Assembly (NCBI GenBank): GCA_964244295.1
Contig: CAXTIG010000003.1
Location: 1 to 64,000 of the forward strand
Length of the DNA stretch: 64,000 nt
Direction: 5' to 3'
From: JAJAZB01 sp964244295
GTDB lineage: Bacteria > Bacteroidota > Bacteroidia > Cytophagales > Spirosomataceae
Shown here: positions 1 to 7,603 of the stretch, one piece after another
How positions within the stretch are numbered: the first letter of the stretch is position 1
Layout of the letters: each line of letters begins with the position of its first letter
Translations under genes and position numbers: made by a program
Notes under the pieces: generated by a model
What the model was told of the DNA's origin: nothing
Seen by the model: only the letters and a program-made list of their open reading frames with translations
Database searches by the model: none

Positions 1-59
1 TGATTCGGGTCGAAACCCAAGCGGGCCGGGTGTATAGCAAGGTGCTTTTGAAGCCGTAA
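1..59 (+). CDS. C-terminal end of a secreted protein, probable T9SS sorting tail (partial)
   Basis: Only the last 18 codons lie in the window, reading from base 3 to a TAA at 57-59. They end in IRVETQAGRVYSKVLLKP. A short beta-strand followed by a basic end resembles the last part of type IX secretion C-terminal sorting domains (TIGR04183-like), which carry proteins to the Bacteroidota cell surface. That assignment is inference from a very short tail. The body of the protein lies upstream of the window. It converges on the AraC regulator gene, with a perfect palindrome between the two stop codons. Confidence 0.45.
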   Translation, partial: IRVETQAGRVYSKVLLKP

Positions 60-72
60 CGTCTTGTCACTT

Positions 73-135
73 CTATCCCCGCGAGGGTGTTCCACAACGG
101 GTTAAACCCGTTGTGGAACACCCTCGCGGGGATAG
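73..135. repeat. 63-bp palindrome, CCCCGCGAG family
   Basis: Arms at 73-103 and 105-135 are perfect 31-nt reverse complements with a single base between them. It sits between two convergent genes. The outer part (CCCCGCGAGGGTGTTCCAC) is shared with elements at 4193, 44063, 45581 and 53701. It could act as a bidirectional terminator, but it has no T-run at either end. Confidence 0.9.
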
Positions 136-144
136 TTTTGTGCT

Positions 145-1011
145 TCACCGCTTAAAATACAACTTCTTAAACGCCAGCGGGCTGGTGTGGTAAAAGGCCC
201 GGAACTGGCGGTTGAAGTTAGAAAGGTTATTGAACCCGCTTTCGTAGCAGATTTCGGACACGCTTTTTTTGTCGTCCAACAGCAACTTGCTGGCGTGGCC
301 CAGGCGGATTTCGCTTAAAAATTCGGAGAAGGTTTTGCGGGTGCGTTGGCGGAAGTAGCGCGAAAAGGCTGTTTCGCTCATGTGAATCAGGTCGGCTACC
401 TCGGCGATGCGGATTTCGCGGTGAAATTCCTGCATCACAAACTCAAACACCCGGTTGAGCCGGTCGGAGTCGCGCTCGTTGTGGCCCGTCACGCCGGGGC
501 TGGAAATGTACGCCCAGTCGCTGCTTTCGGCCAGCACGCTGAGGACTTCCAGCAACTTTAGCAGGCGCGGAAAGCCTTTCACCTCCACCATGTCGTGCAG
601 CAGGCGGCTGATGGCCGCGTTGGCCCCGCCCACCACGTGCAGCCCGCGCACCGAGCGGTCGAGCAGGCGCTTCAGGTTTTCGGCTTCGGGCAAACTCAGC
701 AAATCATTGCCCAGCGACTTTTCCAAAAAATGCACAACGATGGACTTGGACCTGAGCCTGGATTCCTCCTCGTAGTACGCCGGCTCGTTGCGGTACAAGT
801 GCGGCAGATTGGGACCGATAAAAGCCAGGTCGCCCGGCTCGAAATCGCTGATGCGGTCGCCGATGAACCGCTTGCCCCGGCTCTCGGTCACGAGCACGAT
901 TTCGTACTCCGGGTGGTAGTGCCAGGGCGTGGGGTAGTAGGGATAATCGAAATGCTTGACGACGAACGATTCCTTCGCCTCCAGCGGCAGGTGTTCGAGA
1001 ACGGGTTTCAT
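145..1011 (-). CDS. AraC family transcriptional regulator with cupin sensor domain
   Basis: This is a 288-residue regulator. The N-terminal half is a cupin-like ligand pocket with an HYHPEYEIVLV stretch typical of sugar-sensing AraC proteins. The C-terminal 100 residues carry two helix-turn-helix motifs, the second containing SVSEICYESGFNNLSNFNRQF, which is the classical AraC signature. I chose the ATG at 1011, starting MKPVLEHLPL; the frame is open further upstream but would then translate through the inverted repeat at 1039-1105. It is divergent from the PhyH-family oxygenase gene at 1322, so that gene is its most likely target. The ligand is unknown. Confidence 0.88.
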   Translation of the reverse strand: MKPVLEHLPLEAKESFVVKHFDYPYYPTPWHYHPEYEIVLVTESRGKRFIGDRISDFEPGDLAFIGPNLPHLYRNEPAYYEEESRLRSKSIVVHFLEKSLGNDLLSLPEAENLKRLLDRSVRGLHVVGGANAAISRLLHDMVEVKGFPRLLKLLEVLSVLAESSDWAYISSPGVTGHNERDSDRLNRVFEFVMQEFHREIRIAEVADLIHMSETAFSRYFRQRTRKTFSEFLSEIRLGHASKLLLDDKKSVSEICYESGFNNLSNFNRQFRAFYHTSPLAFKKLYFKR

Positions 1012-1038
1012 GAGGTTTTTGAGGTTAAGATTTAGTCG

Positions 1039-1105
1039 GCAGTCGATAGCCGTCAGTCGATAGCGAAATGCATTTTTGTCTATCGACTGTTGACTGACGG
1101 CTATC
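1039..1105. repeat. Imperfect inverted repeat with CAGTCGATAG words
   Basis: GATAGCCGTCAGTCGATAG at 1045-1063 is mirrored by 1080-1105. The right arm has one extra copy of a short CAGTC-containing word. The element lies 28 to 94 bases upstream of the AraC start, so it would be in that gene's leader. Confidence 0.75.
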
Positions 1106-1226
1106 ACGTAGAATTATGCCACGTTGTTTTGGGCAAATGTAAATATTTTGTCATAAAACTACCACTTCTGGATGAGAGAGTCGTGGCGGAGGCGTGAGAA
1201 AGCAGGTAGTTTTGAATCAGTTCTTC

Positions 1227-1301
1227 GTAGGGGCGGTGCTTGCCTCCGCCCATCAGGTTGCCAAACCATAGCGCGAGGGCGGAGGCAAGCACCGCCCCTA
1301 C
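1227..1301. repeat. Inverted repeat, GTAGGGGCGGTGCTTGCC family
   Basis: Perfect 24-nt arms at 1227-1250 and 1278-1301 enclose a 27-nt loop. The right arm ends 20 bases before the start codon of the PhyH-family gene, so the folded form would be in its 5' leader. No second copy is in the window. Confidence 0.88.
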
Positions 1302-1321
1302 CTAAAAAACTTTTCAAAACC

Positions 1322-2149
1322 ATGAGCTTTTCCCGCTTAACCTCCCAGCAAGTCGCCGATTTTCAGCGCGACGGCTACGTCATTGCCAAGCAGTTTTTTA
1401 ACGCCGAAGAAACCGAGCGCCTCTACGCCACCGCTACCTCCGACGACACCCTCAGCCAACACGCCTACGGGGTGGTGGACCAGTCGGGGCGGCAGTCGAA
1501 ACTGGCGCTCTGGTTCACCCCCGGCGACGACCTCTACGGCCGCCTCACCCGCAGCCGCCGGATGGTCGATTCGGTGGCCTTGCTGCTCGACAGCGACGCG
1601 CCGGTTTGCCATTTTCACTCCAAACTGATGATGAAGGAACCCCGCGTGGGTGGGGCCTGGGAATGGCACCAGGATTACGGCTACTGGTACAAAAACCAGT
1701 TTCTCTACCCCGACCAGATGGTGAGCGTGATGGTCGCCATCAACGCCGCCACGGTCGAAAACGGCTGTTTGCAGGTCATCAAAGGCTCGCACAAGCTGGG
1801 CCGGGTGGAGCACGGTTTCGCGGGCGAGCAGGTCGGGGCCGACCAGGCGATGGTCGACAATGCGCTGAAAACGCTGGAGTTGGTGTACGTGGAATTGCAG
1901 CCCGGCGACACGCTCTTTTTCCACTCCAACATCCTGCACCGTTCCAACGCCAACCTCTCCGACAAGCCGCGCTGGTCGTTTATTTCGGCGTACAACGCGC
2001 AGTCGAACGTGCCGTACAACGAAAAATCCACCGCCTGCATCACGCCCCTCGACGTGCTGCCCGACGAGGCCCTGCTCGAAGGCGAGGCGGCTGGCGTGGG
2101 AGTCGGGCGTGATTTTCTGCGCAAAGAGGCCGATGTGACCTTGCAGTAA
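1322..2149 (+). CDS. Phytanoyl-CoA dioxygenase (PhyH) family protein
   Basis: A 275-residue non-haem iron, 2-oxoglutarate-dependent oxygenase of the PhyH family. The iron-binding HxD is visible in EWHQDYGYWYK, and the distal histidine and the arginine that would bind 2-oxoglutarate are in HRSNANLSDKPRW. The ATG at 1322 gives MSFSRLTSQQVADFQRDGYVI, the usual family beginning; upstream in-frame codons lie in the inverted repeat. The substrate cannot be deduced; bacterial homologues hydroxylate diverse small molecules. Divergence from a cupin-AraC regulator suggests induction by a catabolic substrate. Confidence 0.88.
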   Translation: MSFSRLTSQQVADFQRDGYVIAKQFFNAEETERLYATATSDDTLSQHAYGVVDQSGRQSKLALWFTPGDDLYGRLTRSRRMVDSVALLLDSDAPVCHFHSKLMMKEPRVGGAWEWHQDYGYWYKNQFLYPDQMVSVMVAINAATVENGCLQVIKGSHKLGRVEHGFAGEQVGADQAMVDNALKTLELVYVELQPGDTLFFHSNILHRSNANLSDKPRWSFISAYNAQSNVPYNEKSTACITPLDVLPDEALLEGEAAGVGVGRDFLRKEADVTLQ

Positions 2150-2176
2150 GGTTTTGGTAAAATGCCGGGATTACGC

Positions 2177-2216
2177 AGGCCGGACGGGTTTCAAAAACCC
2201 GTCCGGCCTTTTGTTT
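2177..2216 (+). terminator. Rho-independent terminator after the PhyH-family gene
   Basis: AGGCCGGACGGGTTT at 2177-2191 pairs perfectly with 2195-2209 across a 3-nt loop and is followed by a T-rich run. Confidence 0.85.
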
Positions 2217-2248
2217 TTTAAAACCCGCTGATTTTGCTCCCGAACTTG

Positions 2249-2256
2249 TATTTTTG
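2249..2256 (+). promoter_or_regulatory. -7 box of the dnaN promoter
   Basis: TATTTTTG is an exact TAnnTTTG box 66 bases upstream of the dnaN start. I see no TTTG at the usual 17-23 nt spacing upstream. Confidence 0.35.
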
Positions 2257-2322
2257 TCTCTTTGCTCCTACCTTCAACGTCCTTTAGTCAACCGCAACCT
2301 CGCTAACGCTCAACGCCTTACC

Positions 2323-3447
2323 ATGAAATTCGTCGTTTCCTCGTCGGCCCTGCTCAAACAGCTTTCGGCCATCAACGGCGTCGTGGCTACCAACCCGATT
2401 GTGCCCATTCTCGAAAATTTCCTGTTCCAACTCAATGGCAACACGCTCACCGTCACGGCTTCCGACCTGCAAACGGTGATGATGACCGACATCGAGGTGG
2501 AATCGGCGGACAAGGGGGCCATCGCCGTGCCGGCCAAACTGCTGCTCGACACCCTGCGGGGCCTGCCCGAACAGCCGATTACGCTCAAGATTGACGGGGA
2601 GACCTTCGCCGCCGAACTCATCTCGGAAAACGGGCGCTACAAACTGTCGGGCGAAAACCCGATTGACTTTCCGAAGGTGCCGACGGTGAACAAAAGCCTG
2701 ACCGTGGAAATCACCGCCGACGTGCTGGGCCGGGCCATCGGCAACACGATTTTCGCCGCCAGCACCGACGACCTCCGCCCCGCCATGACGGGGATGTACG
2801 TGCAACTCAACGCCGACAACGCCACCTTCGTCGCCACCGACGGCCACCGGCTCATCCGCTACCGCCGCGACGATTTGAAGTCGGGCAACAGCGAATCGCT
2901 GATTATTCCGCGCAAGGCGCTCAACCTGCTCAAGTCCTCGCTGCCCAGCGACGACACCGCCGTGAAAGCTGAATTCAGCAAATCGAATGCGTTTTTTGGG
3001 TTCAACAACATCCGCATGATTTGCCGGTTGATCGACGAACGCTTCCCCGACTACGAAAACGCCATTCCGACCAACAACACCAACATCCTGACCATCAACC
3101 GGCTCGAACTGCTGGGCTCGCTGCGCCGGATTTCGATTTATTCCAACAAAACCACCCACCAGATCCGCCTCAAACTGGCGAAGGACGAACTGGTGATTTC
3201 TGCCGAAGACCTCGACTACTCCAACGAAGCCAACGAGCGCCTGAGCTGCGACTACGGCGGTGATGCGATGGAAATTGGCTTCAACGCCAAATTCTTGATT
3301 GAAATGCTCAGCAACCTGAGCAGCCGCATGGTGGCCCTCGAACTGTCCCAGCCCAACCGCGCCGGGCTGCTGGTGCCCAGCGAGCAGGAAGCGGGCGAGG
3401 ATATTCTGATGCTGGTGATGCCGGTGATGCTGAATTCATATGCGTAA
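2323..3447 (+). CDS. dnaN: DNA polymerase III subunit beta (sliding clamp)
   Basis: A 374-residue ring-forming clamp that tethers the replicative polymerase to DNA. Length and the three-domain pattern fit the family, and the C-terminus LMLVMPVMLNSYA matches the hydrophobic protein-binding pocket end (consensus VMPMR) in a Bacteroidota variant. The ATG at 2323 begins MKFVVSSSALLKQLSAINGV, the standard start. It stands alone: neither dnaA nor recF is adjacent (recF is at 47-48 kb), which is common in this phylum. The stop codon overlaps the left arm of the inverted repeat at 3444. Confidence 0.97.
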   Translation: MKFVVSSSALLKQLSAINGVVATNPIVPILENFLFQLNGNTLTVTASDLQTVMMTDIEVESADKGAIAVPAKLLLDTLRGLPEQPITLKIDGETFAAELISENGRYKLSGENPIDFPKVPTVNKSLTVEITADVLGRAIGNTIFAASTDDLRPAMTGMYVQLNADNATFVATDGHRLIRYRRDDLKSGNSESLIIPRKALNLLKSSLPSDDTAVKAEFSKSNAFFGFNNIRMICRLIDERFPDYENAIPTNNTNILTINRLELLGSLRRISIYSNKTTHQIRLKLAKDELVISAEDLDYSNEANERLSCDYGGDAMEIGFNAKFLIEMLSNLSSRMVALELSQPNRAGLLVPSEQEAGEDILMLVMPVMLNSYA

Positions 3448-3507
3448 AAATCCCCACGAGGGTTTCAAACCCTCGCGGGGTTAATCCACCCTCGCGGGGA
3501 TTTTTAC
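3444..3507. repeat. Inverted repeat, CCCCGCGAG family
   Basis: GTAAAAATCCCCACGAGGGT at 3444-3463 pairs with 3488-3507 with one mismatch. A third copy of the CCCTCGCGGGG word lies between the arms. It overlaps the dnaN stop codon. Confidence 0.85.
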
Positions 3508-3510
3508 TTC

Positions 3511-3548
3511 AACGAAAAAGCCTCCCGACTCGGGAGGCTTTTTCGTTT
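3511..3548 (+). terminator. Terminator downstream of dnaN
   Basis: AACGAAAAAGCCTCCCG at 3511-3527 pairs perfectly with 3531-3547 across a 3-nt loop. The arms carry A- and T-runs, so it could work in both directions. Confidence 0.85.
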
Positions 3549-3594
3549 CACCGGAAACCCGTATTTTTCAGTCAACTCAACCGAATCGTGCGCC

Positions 3595-4179
3595 ATGATT
3601 CTTCCCGAAGTTGCCGATGAAATCCTGCAAACGTTGATTTACGAAGAAATCGACGGCAAACCCGTGTACTACCGGGGCTATCAGAAAGTGCTGATGGGCC
3701 TGGCTCAACCTGAGGAAATTATGGGAACCAGTAAGGGGCAATCGCGTTTGGTCATGCTCATCGTCAAGTTCCTCCTCCAACATCTGGACGAATTTGAGTA
3801 CGAAATTCTATCCAGCGAACTCGGCCTTCACCTCAAAAAAAGCACCAACCTCGCCGCTGACATCGCCATTTACCGGGTCGAAACCGACGAAGACTACGAC
3901 ATTTACGACGACCACTACGCTGACACGCCGCCGCTGGTGGTAATTGAAGTCGACATGAAAGCCGACCTGGGCGACTTCGCTTCGCCGGTGGATTATTACC
4001 TCAACAAAACCCGCAAACTCCTCGCCTGGGGCACGGAGCGGGTCATTTGGGTCAACACCCAGAGCCAAACTTTCATGGGCAACGACCTCAAACCCACTTC
4101 CTGGGAAGAACCCATCGAGGTGCTGCCCGGCCTTTCCCTACGAATTCCTGATTTGCTCAGGCGGCAAAAGAAGGCTTGA
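3595..4179 (+). CDS. Uma2 family (DUF820) putative endonuclease
   Basis: A 194-residue protein of the Uma2 family, which has a PD-(D/E)xK nuclease fold. ADIAIYRVE and PPLVVIEV match the two conserved strands carrying the acidic metal ligands, and the N-terminal EEIDGKPVYYRGYQKVL is a form of the usual family beginning. The biological role of the family is unclear; it is abundant in cyanobacteria and Bacteroidota, often in repeated copies. It is monocistronic here, preceded by the dnaN terminator and followed by an inverted repeat shared with the convergent SDR gene. Confidence 0.85.
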   Translation: MILPEVADEILQTLIYEEIDGKPVYYRGYQKVLMGLAQPEEIMGTSKGQSRLVMLIVKFLLQHLDEFEYEILSSELGLHLKKSTNLAADIAIYRVETDEDYDIYDDHYADTPPLVVIEVDMKADLGDFASPVDYYLNKTRKLLAWGTERVIWVNTQSQTFMGNDLKPTSWEEPIEVLPGLSLRIPDLLRRQKKA

Positions 4180-4192
4180 TCCAACAGGTTCT

Positions 4193-4244
4193 AACCCCGC
4201 GAGTCCGTTCCACGGCGGGTTTAAAACACTCGCGGGGATTTTTT
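4193..4244. repeat. Inverted repeat, CCCCGCGAG family, between convergent genes
   Basis: AACCCCGCGAG at 4193 pairs with CTCGCGGGGATT ending at 4240, followed by T-residues. The 48-nt element is almost identical, in inverted orientation, to the piece at 45581-45634 that lies inside a coding sequence; both contain the TTCCACGGCGGGTT core. Confidence 0.88.
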
Positions 4245-5024
4245 TCAATGGCTCCGCTCCTGCGCATTCCGCACCACCTGGGCCACCAGGTTCCGGGGCA
4301 AAAAGCGCGGAACCAGCGATTGCAGGTAGTTGCCCGTGCCGTGAACGGCCACCGTTTTGCCCGCCAGCAGCGCCTCGTAGCCGTACTGCGCCACTTCCGC
4401 CGAGCCGGGCATTTTCTTGCCCTTCACCAGTTTCGAGTCGCCCATGTCGGCTTTGGTCTGAAAACCCGATTCCGTGGGGCCGGGGCAGAGGGCCGTCACG
4501 GTTACGCCGCTGCCTTGAAGTTCGTTGGCGATGGCTTCCGAAAACGACAGCACGTAGGCTTTTGTGGCGTAGTACACGCTCATCAGCGGACCAGGCTGGA
4601 AGGCCGCCGTGCTGGCCACGTTGAGCACCCGACCACTTTTCCGCGCCACCATGCCGGGCAGGTAGAGGTGCGTCAGGTGGGTGAGCGTTTTCACGTTCAG
4701 GTCAATCATCTCGGCGTTTTTAGCCCAGTCGGCCTGGTGAAACTCGCCGAAGTCGGCAAACCCGGCGTTGTTGACGAGCACGTCCACACTCAGTCCGGCG
4801 GCTTCGGTGAAGGCGAAAACCTGCGCGGGGGCATCGGCTTTCGACAAATCCACCGGCAGCACGTGGACGCTCAGGCGGTGGGCGGTTTCGAGTTCGCGGG
4901 CCAGCGCCTTGAGCTTATCGGCCGAGCGGGCCGCTACGACGAGGGTGTAGCCGTTTTTGGCAAAAATCCGGGCAAATTCAGTTCCGATGCCGGAGGAAGC
5001 GCCGGTGATCAGGGCAGTTTTCAT
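4245..5024 (-). CDS. SDR family NAD(P)-dependent oxidoreductase (DltE/YqjQ-like)
   Basis: A 259-residue classical short-chain dehydrogenase. TGASSGIG near the N-terminus binds the dinucleotide, VNNAG follows, and the catalytic Ser-Tyr-Lys is present in NVASTAAF and YYATKAYV. The C-terminal region resembles DltE/YqjQ-like membrane-associated dehydrogenases. It is the last gene of a minus-strand run TetR regulator, propeller protein, SDR (28- and 26-bp gaps), so it is probably co-transcribed and controlled by that repressor. The substrate is unknown. Confidence 0.9.
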   Translation of the reverse strand: MKTALITGASSGIGTEFARIFAKNGYTLVVAARSADKLKALARELETAHRLSVHVLPVDLSKADAPAQVFAFTEAAGLSVDVLVNNAGFADFGEFHQADWAKNAEMIDLNVKTLTHLTHLYLPGMVARKSGRVLNVASTAAFQPGPLMSVYYATKAYVLSFSEAIANELQGSGVTVTALCPGPTESGFQTKADMGDSKLVKGKKMPGSAEVAQYGYEALLAGKTVAVHGTGNYLQSLVPRFLPRNLVAQVVRNAQERSH

Positions 5025-5052
5025 GCGTTTTCAAGAAAAAAAGTGGAGGAAT

Positions 5053-6210
5053 CTACTGACCCGGTACGCCGTCGGTGCCGGGTTTAAAACGGAAAATATA
5101 AAAAGGAGCCGAGGCGCGGATGTGGTCTTTCGACTGCATCATCACGTCAGGAATATCGCTGTCGGCTACGTAGAGCCAGCCCTCCGGGCCGAAGCTCAGA
5201 CCATCGGGCCAGCGCATTTTAGGGTGCTTCACCAGCGTGCGCTGCTTCCGGTCAGTGCCGATGACGTTGATGGCCCCGTCTTCAATCGAGGTCACGTAAA
5301 TGTTTCCGGCGCGGTCCATCGTCAGGCCGTCGCATTGCGAGCGGTTGGCGTAAAATTCCACGCGGCGACCCAGGTCTCCCGCCGAAAGGGTTTCGTTGAG
5401 CACGTCGGCCATGCGCACCCGGAACAGCTTGTCGCTCGACATGGCCCCCACGTAGAGCCACTCGTTTTGCTTGTCGAGGGCGATGGGGTCAAATTCGGGG
5501 TGCATCCAGTACAGGTGCCCCGGCAGCGGGTACATCCGCCGACCTTGAGCGTTGATTTCGTAGGGCTCGGCTTTCAGGGCGGGGTGGTCGACGAGCAGGC
5601 GGCGGGCGGTTTTTTTCTCCGAATCGTACACCAGGAGCGCGGGGGTTTGGGCCATCACCCCGATGTCGGCAATGAATACGTACCGACCCGTCGAATCCAC
5701 CTGCATATCCTGGATGTACGAGCCCCAGCCCGCGCGGTTTTTCGGAAAATCGAATTGGTGAACGAGTTGATTCGTGGCCAAATCGAAGGCCAGCAGTCGG
5801 GGCGTTTTGGTACCGTGAAAACCGTGGTCGAGCGTCCAGAGGCGGTTTTTACCGTCAATCCGCACGTTGAATATCGCGTCGAAAAAGGGCTGTCCCTCGC
5901 CCCGTGGGCGCTGCCAGTCGGCACTGGGGTACGGCACTGGCTTGCCGTCGACGAGTTCGAGCACTTTCGTTTCGGGCTGCGACTCGGCGTGGTAGGTAAA
6001 AAACACCCGCCCGTCTTTCGACACGGCCAGGTTGCCCGGCGGTTCGGGTAGGGTAGCGACTACCTGAAGGGCCGAATCAGGCAGAAGTGGGGCCGTGGCC
6101 CGGCTCGGAAAGGGCTGCCCCGTACCGCCGTAGCGCAGGTAAAACCAAGCCACGAAGGCCACCACGACCAGCAACAGAACAAGCAGGAATCGTTTCAAAA
6201 AGCGACGCAT
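5053..6210 (-). CDS. Major royal jelly/yellow-family beta-propeller protein
   Basis: A 385-residue protein with one N-terminal membrane segment (about residues 5-26, LLVLLLVVVAFVAWFYL) and a large exported domain. LWTLDHG, YVFIADIG, WMHPEFDP and RMRWPDGLSFGPEGWLYVAD-type strands are typical of the six-bladed yellow/MRJP propellers (PF03022), related to SMP-30/gluconolactonase folds. Bacterial members are mostly uncharacterised; dopachrome-converting enzymes are the best-known eukaryotic relatives. It probably acts in the periplasm, anchored to the inner membrane. It lies between the TetR gene and the SDR gene. Confidence 0.85.
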   Translation of the reverse strand: MRRFLKRFLLVLLLVVVAFVAWFYLRYGGTGQPFPSRATAPLLPDSALQVVATLPEPPGNLAVSKDGRVFFTYHAESQPETKVLELVDGKPVPYPSADWQRPRGEGQPFFDAIFNVRIDGKNRLWTLDHGFHGTKTPRLLAFDLATNQLVHQFDFPKNRAGWGSYIQDMQVDSTGRYVFIADIGVMAQTPALLVYDSEKKTARRLLVDHPALKAEPYEINAQGRRMYPLPGHLYWMHPEFDPIALDKQNEWLYVGAMSSDKLFRVRMADVLNETLSAGDLGRRVEFYANRSQCDGLTMDRAGNIYVTSIEDGAINVIGTDRKQRTLVKHPKMRWPDGLSFGPEGWLYVADSDIPDVMMQSKDHIRASAPFYIFRFKPGTDGVPGQ

Positions 6211-6236
6211 GACGCAGGGATTTTTTTGGGAAAGGT

Positions 6237-6851
6237 TCAGGAACGGGCCTTCAGCCCATCGAGCAGGAGCCGGGTGACAAATTCAGTGTCTTGCTCAGTC
6301 TGGGAGTAATCGAGGCGGTTGGGGGCGAAGTGGCCCTGCTGCTGCACGGCGAGGTGCTTTAGCCCGTCGGCGACGAGCAACAGGGTTTCGGCCAGTTTCG
6401 GGGCTTGCGCCGCTCCGGCCAGGGGAGCGAGGAGTTCGCTCAGGAAGAGAATTTCCTCCGTCAAAACCCCGGCGTACAAACTCTGAAACATCGGTTCGAG
6501 CGTGCGCAGGTTTTCGATGGAAAGCTGGTGGAGGTTGAGCACCCGGTGGTAAAACCGGAGCCGTTCGAGCAGGTACGTGACGATGCGGTCGTCCGGCCCG
6601 GCGATGGCTTCCACTTTTTCCTGCAAACTGGCGACGAACTGCCGCGACTCCTCCAGAATCACCGCCGTGAAGATTTCCTCCTTGTTTTTGAAGTAGTAGT
6701 ACAGCGAGGCCTTGTTGAGTTTCACGGCGCGGCCAAGGTCGTCGAGGGTCGTTTTTTCGTAGCCAAACCGGGCGAAGGTGGCACTGGCCGCGCTCAGGAT
6801 CGTCTGGCGTTTTTGGTCGGATTTACTCAGGACAGGAATTTCTTCGGGCAT
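6237..6851 (-). CDS. TetR/AcrR family transcriptional regulator
   Basis: A 204-residue repressor. The N-terminal helix-turn-helix is clear in LDDLGRAVKLNKASLYYYFKNKEE, with SDQKRQTILSAASATFARFGYEKTT before it. The C-terminal ligand domain is not diagnostic. It heads the minus-strand operon with the propeller and SDR genes, so autoregulation plus control of those two is likely. A palindromic candidate operator lies just upstream of its -7 box (6886-6901). Confidence 0.92.
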   Translation of the reverse strand: MPEEIPVLSKSDQKRQTILSAASATFARFGYEKTTLDDLGRAVKLNKASLYYYFKNKEEIFTAVILEESRQFVASLQEKVEAIAGPDDRIVTYLLERLRFYHRVLNLHQLSIENLRTLEPMFQSLYAGVLTEEILFLSELLAPLAGAAQAPKLAETLLLVADGLKHLAVQQQGHFAPNRLDYSQTEQDTEFVTRLLLDGLKARS

Positions 6852-6870
6852 GATTTATGATTCGATGCGA

Positions 6871-6901
6871 CAAAAGTATTTTCGATTTTTCAAACGAAAA
6901 A
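6871..6901 (-). promoter_or_regulatory. tetR promoter -7 box and candidate operator
   Basis: Read on the minus strand, TACTTTTG (6878-6871) is an exact TAnnTTTG box about 20 bases before the TetR start. Beside it TTTTTC-AAAC-GAAAAA (6886-6901) is a perfect 6-bp palindrome in the spacer, a typical place for a repressor operator. Function is inferred. Confidence 0.4.
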
Positions 6902-7015
6902 ACAAATTGGTCGAAAAATTTAATCAAGCCGTTCGGAAGATTGCCATTGACCGCCAAACGGAAATCCCGCAACTTCGCGTTATCAATTCCGAAATCACCG
7001 TTTTCTACCTCTTCC

Positions 7016-7456
7016 ATGAACCGTTTTCGTTTTCTCTTGCTGCTGAGTGCCTTGTGCCTCGGCTTTAGCGCCTCGGCTACCGACAAACCTGCTGCGAAAG
7101 ACGGCGGCGAAGGCATCAAGTTTTTTGAAGGCCGCTGGAAAGAGGCCCTGGCCAAAGCCAAAGCCGAAAACAAACTCATTTTTCTTGATGCCTACGCTGC
7201 CTGGTGCGGGCCTTGTAAACTGATGCAGGCGCGGACCTTTCCCGATAAGCGCGTGGGCGAGTATTTCAACCAGAAATTCATCAGCGTAAAAATGGACATG
7301 GAAAAAGGCGAAGGCCCGGCCCTGACCGAGCTGTACCCCATTCAGGCCTACCCGACGCTGTTTTTTATGAATGCCAACGGCAAGGTGATTAAGCAGGAAA
7401 TAGGCGCGCTAAATCCGGATCAGTTGCTGGCCGTAGCGCGGAAGGTGGCGAAATAA
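7016..7456 (+). CDS. Periplasmic thioredoxin-fold protein
   Basis: A 146-residue protein with an N-terminal signal peptide (MNRFRFLLLLSALCLGFSASA) and a thioredoxin fold. The WCGPC active site is at residues 63-67, and the cis-proline is in YPIQAYPTLFFM. It resembles small DUF255/thioredoxin-7-like reductants of Bacteroidota that keep exported proteins reduced or assist folding. The ATG at 7016 was chosen because it starts the signal peptide. It is divergent from the TetR operon; the stop codon is directly followed by the long inverted repeat at 7457. Confidence 0.9.
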   Translation: MNRFRFLLLLSALCLGFSASATDKPAAKDGGEGIKFFEGRWKEALAKAKAENKLIFLDAYAAWCGPCKLMQARTFPDKRVGEYFNQKFISVKMDMEKGEGPALTELYPIQAYPTLFFMNANGKVIKQEIGALNPDQLLAVARKVAK

Positions 7457-7589
7457 AGCAACCGCTGACAGCGGTTCGCAGAACCCTGTCAGCGGTTGCG
7501 CATTACCGGATAACCAAGTTAGTTGGGCTACCGATTGGCCCGCAACCGCTGACAGGGTTCTGCGAACCGCTGTCAGGGTTGCTTTTTTA
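7457..7589. repeat. Long inverted repeat, AACCGCTGACAG family
   Basis: The 44-nt left arm (7457-7500) and 43-nt right arm (7541-7583) differ by one indel, and T-residues follow, so it can terminate the thioredoxin transcript. Each arm contains a smaller palindrome (AACCGCTGACAGCGGTT). Loop pieces CCGGATAACC (7506-7515) and GGCTACCGATT (7526-7536) recur in the loop of the element at 56422. Confidence 0.92.
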
Positions 7590-7603
7590 GTAACCCTTGC
7601 TTC

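Larger units (their letters stand above)
1012..1321. promoter_or_regulatory. Divergent intergenic region, araC-like and phyH-like genes
   Basis: This 310-bp gap must hold the promoters of both divergent genes. Two inverted repeats (1039-1105 and 1227-1301) leave about 120 bp of ordinary sequence between them. On the plus strand TTTTGGGCAAATGTAAATATTTTG (two parts, 1127-1150) resembles a loose Bacteroidota -33/-7 arrangement, but the -7 box is not exact. I see no small gene here. Confidence 0.4.

Noticed and set aside
2284..3159. Long minus-strand frame opposite dnaN
   Set aside because: Shadow of dnaN in another frame; GC-rich coding DNA makes such frames common throughout the window.
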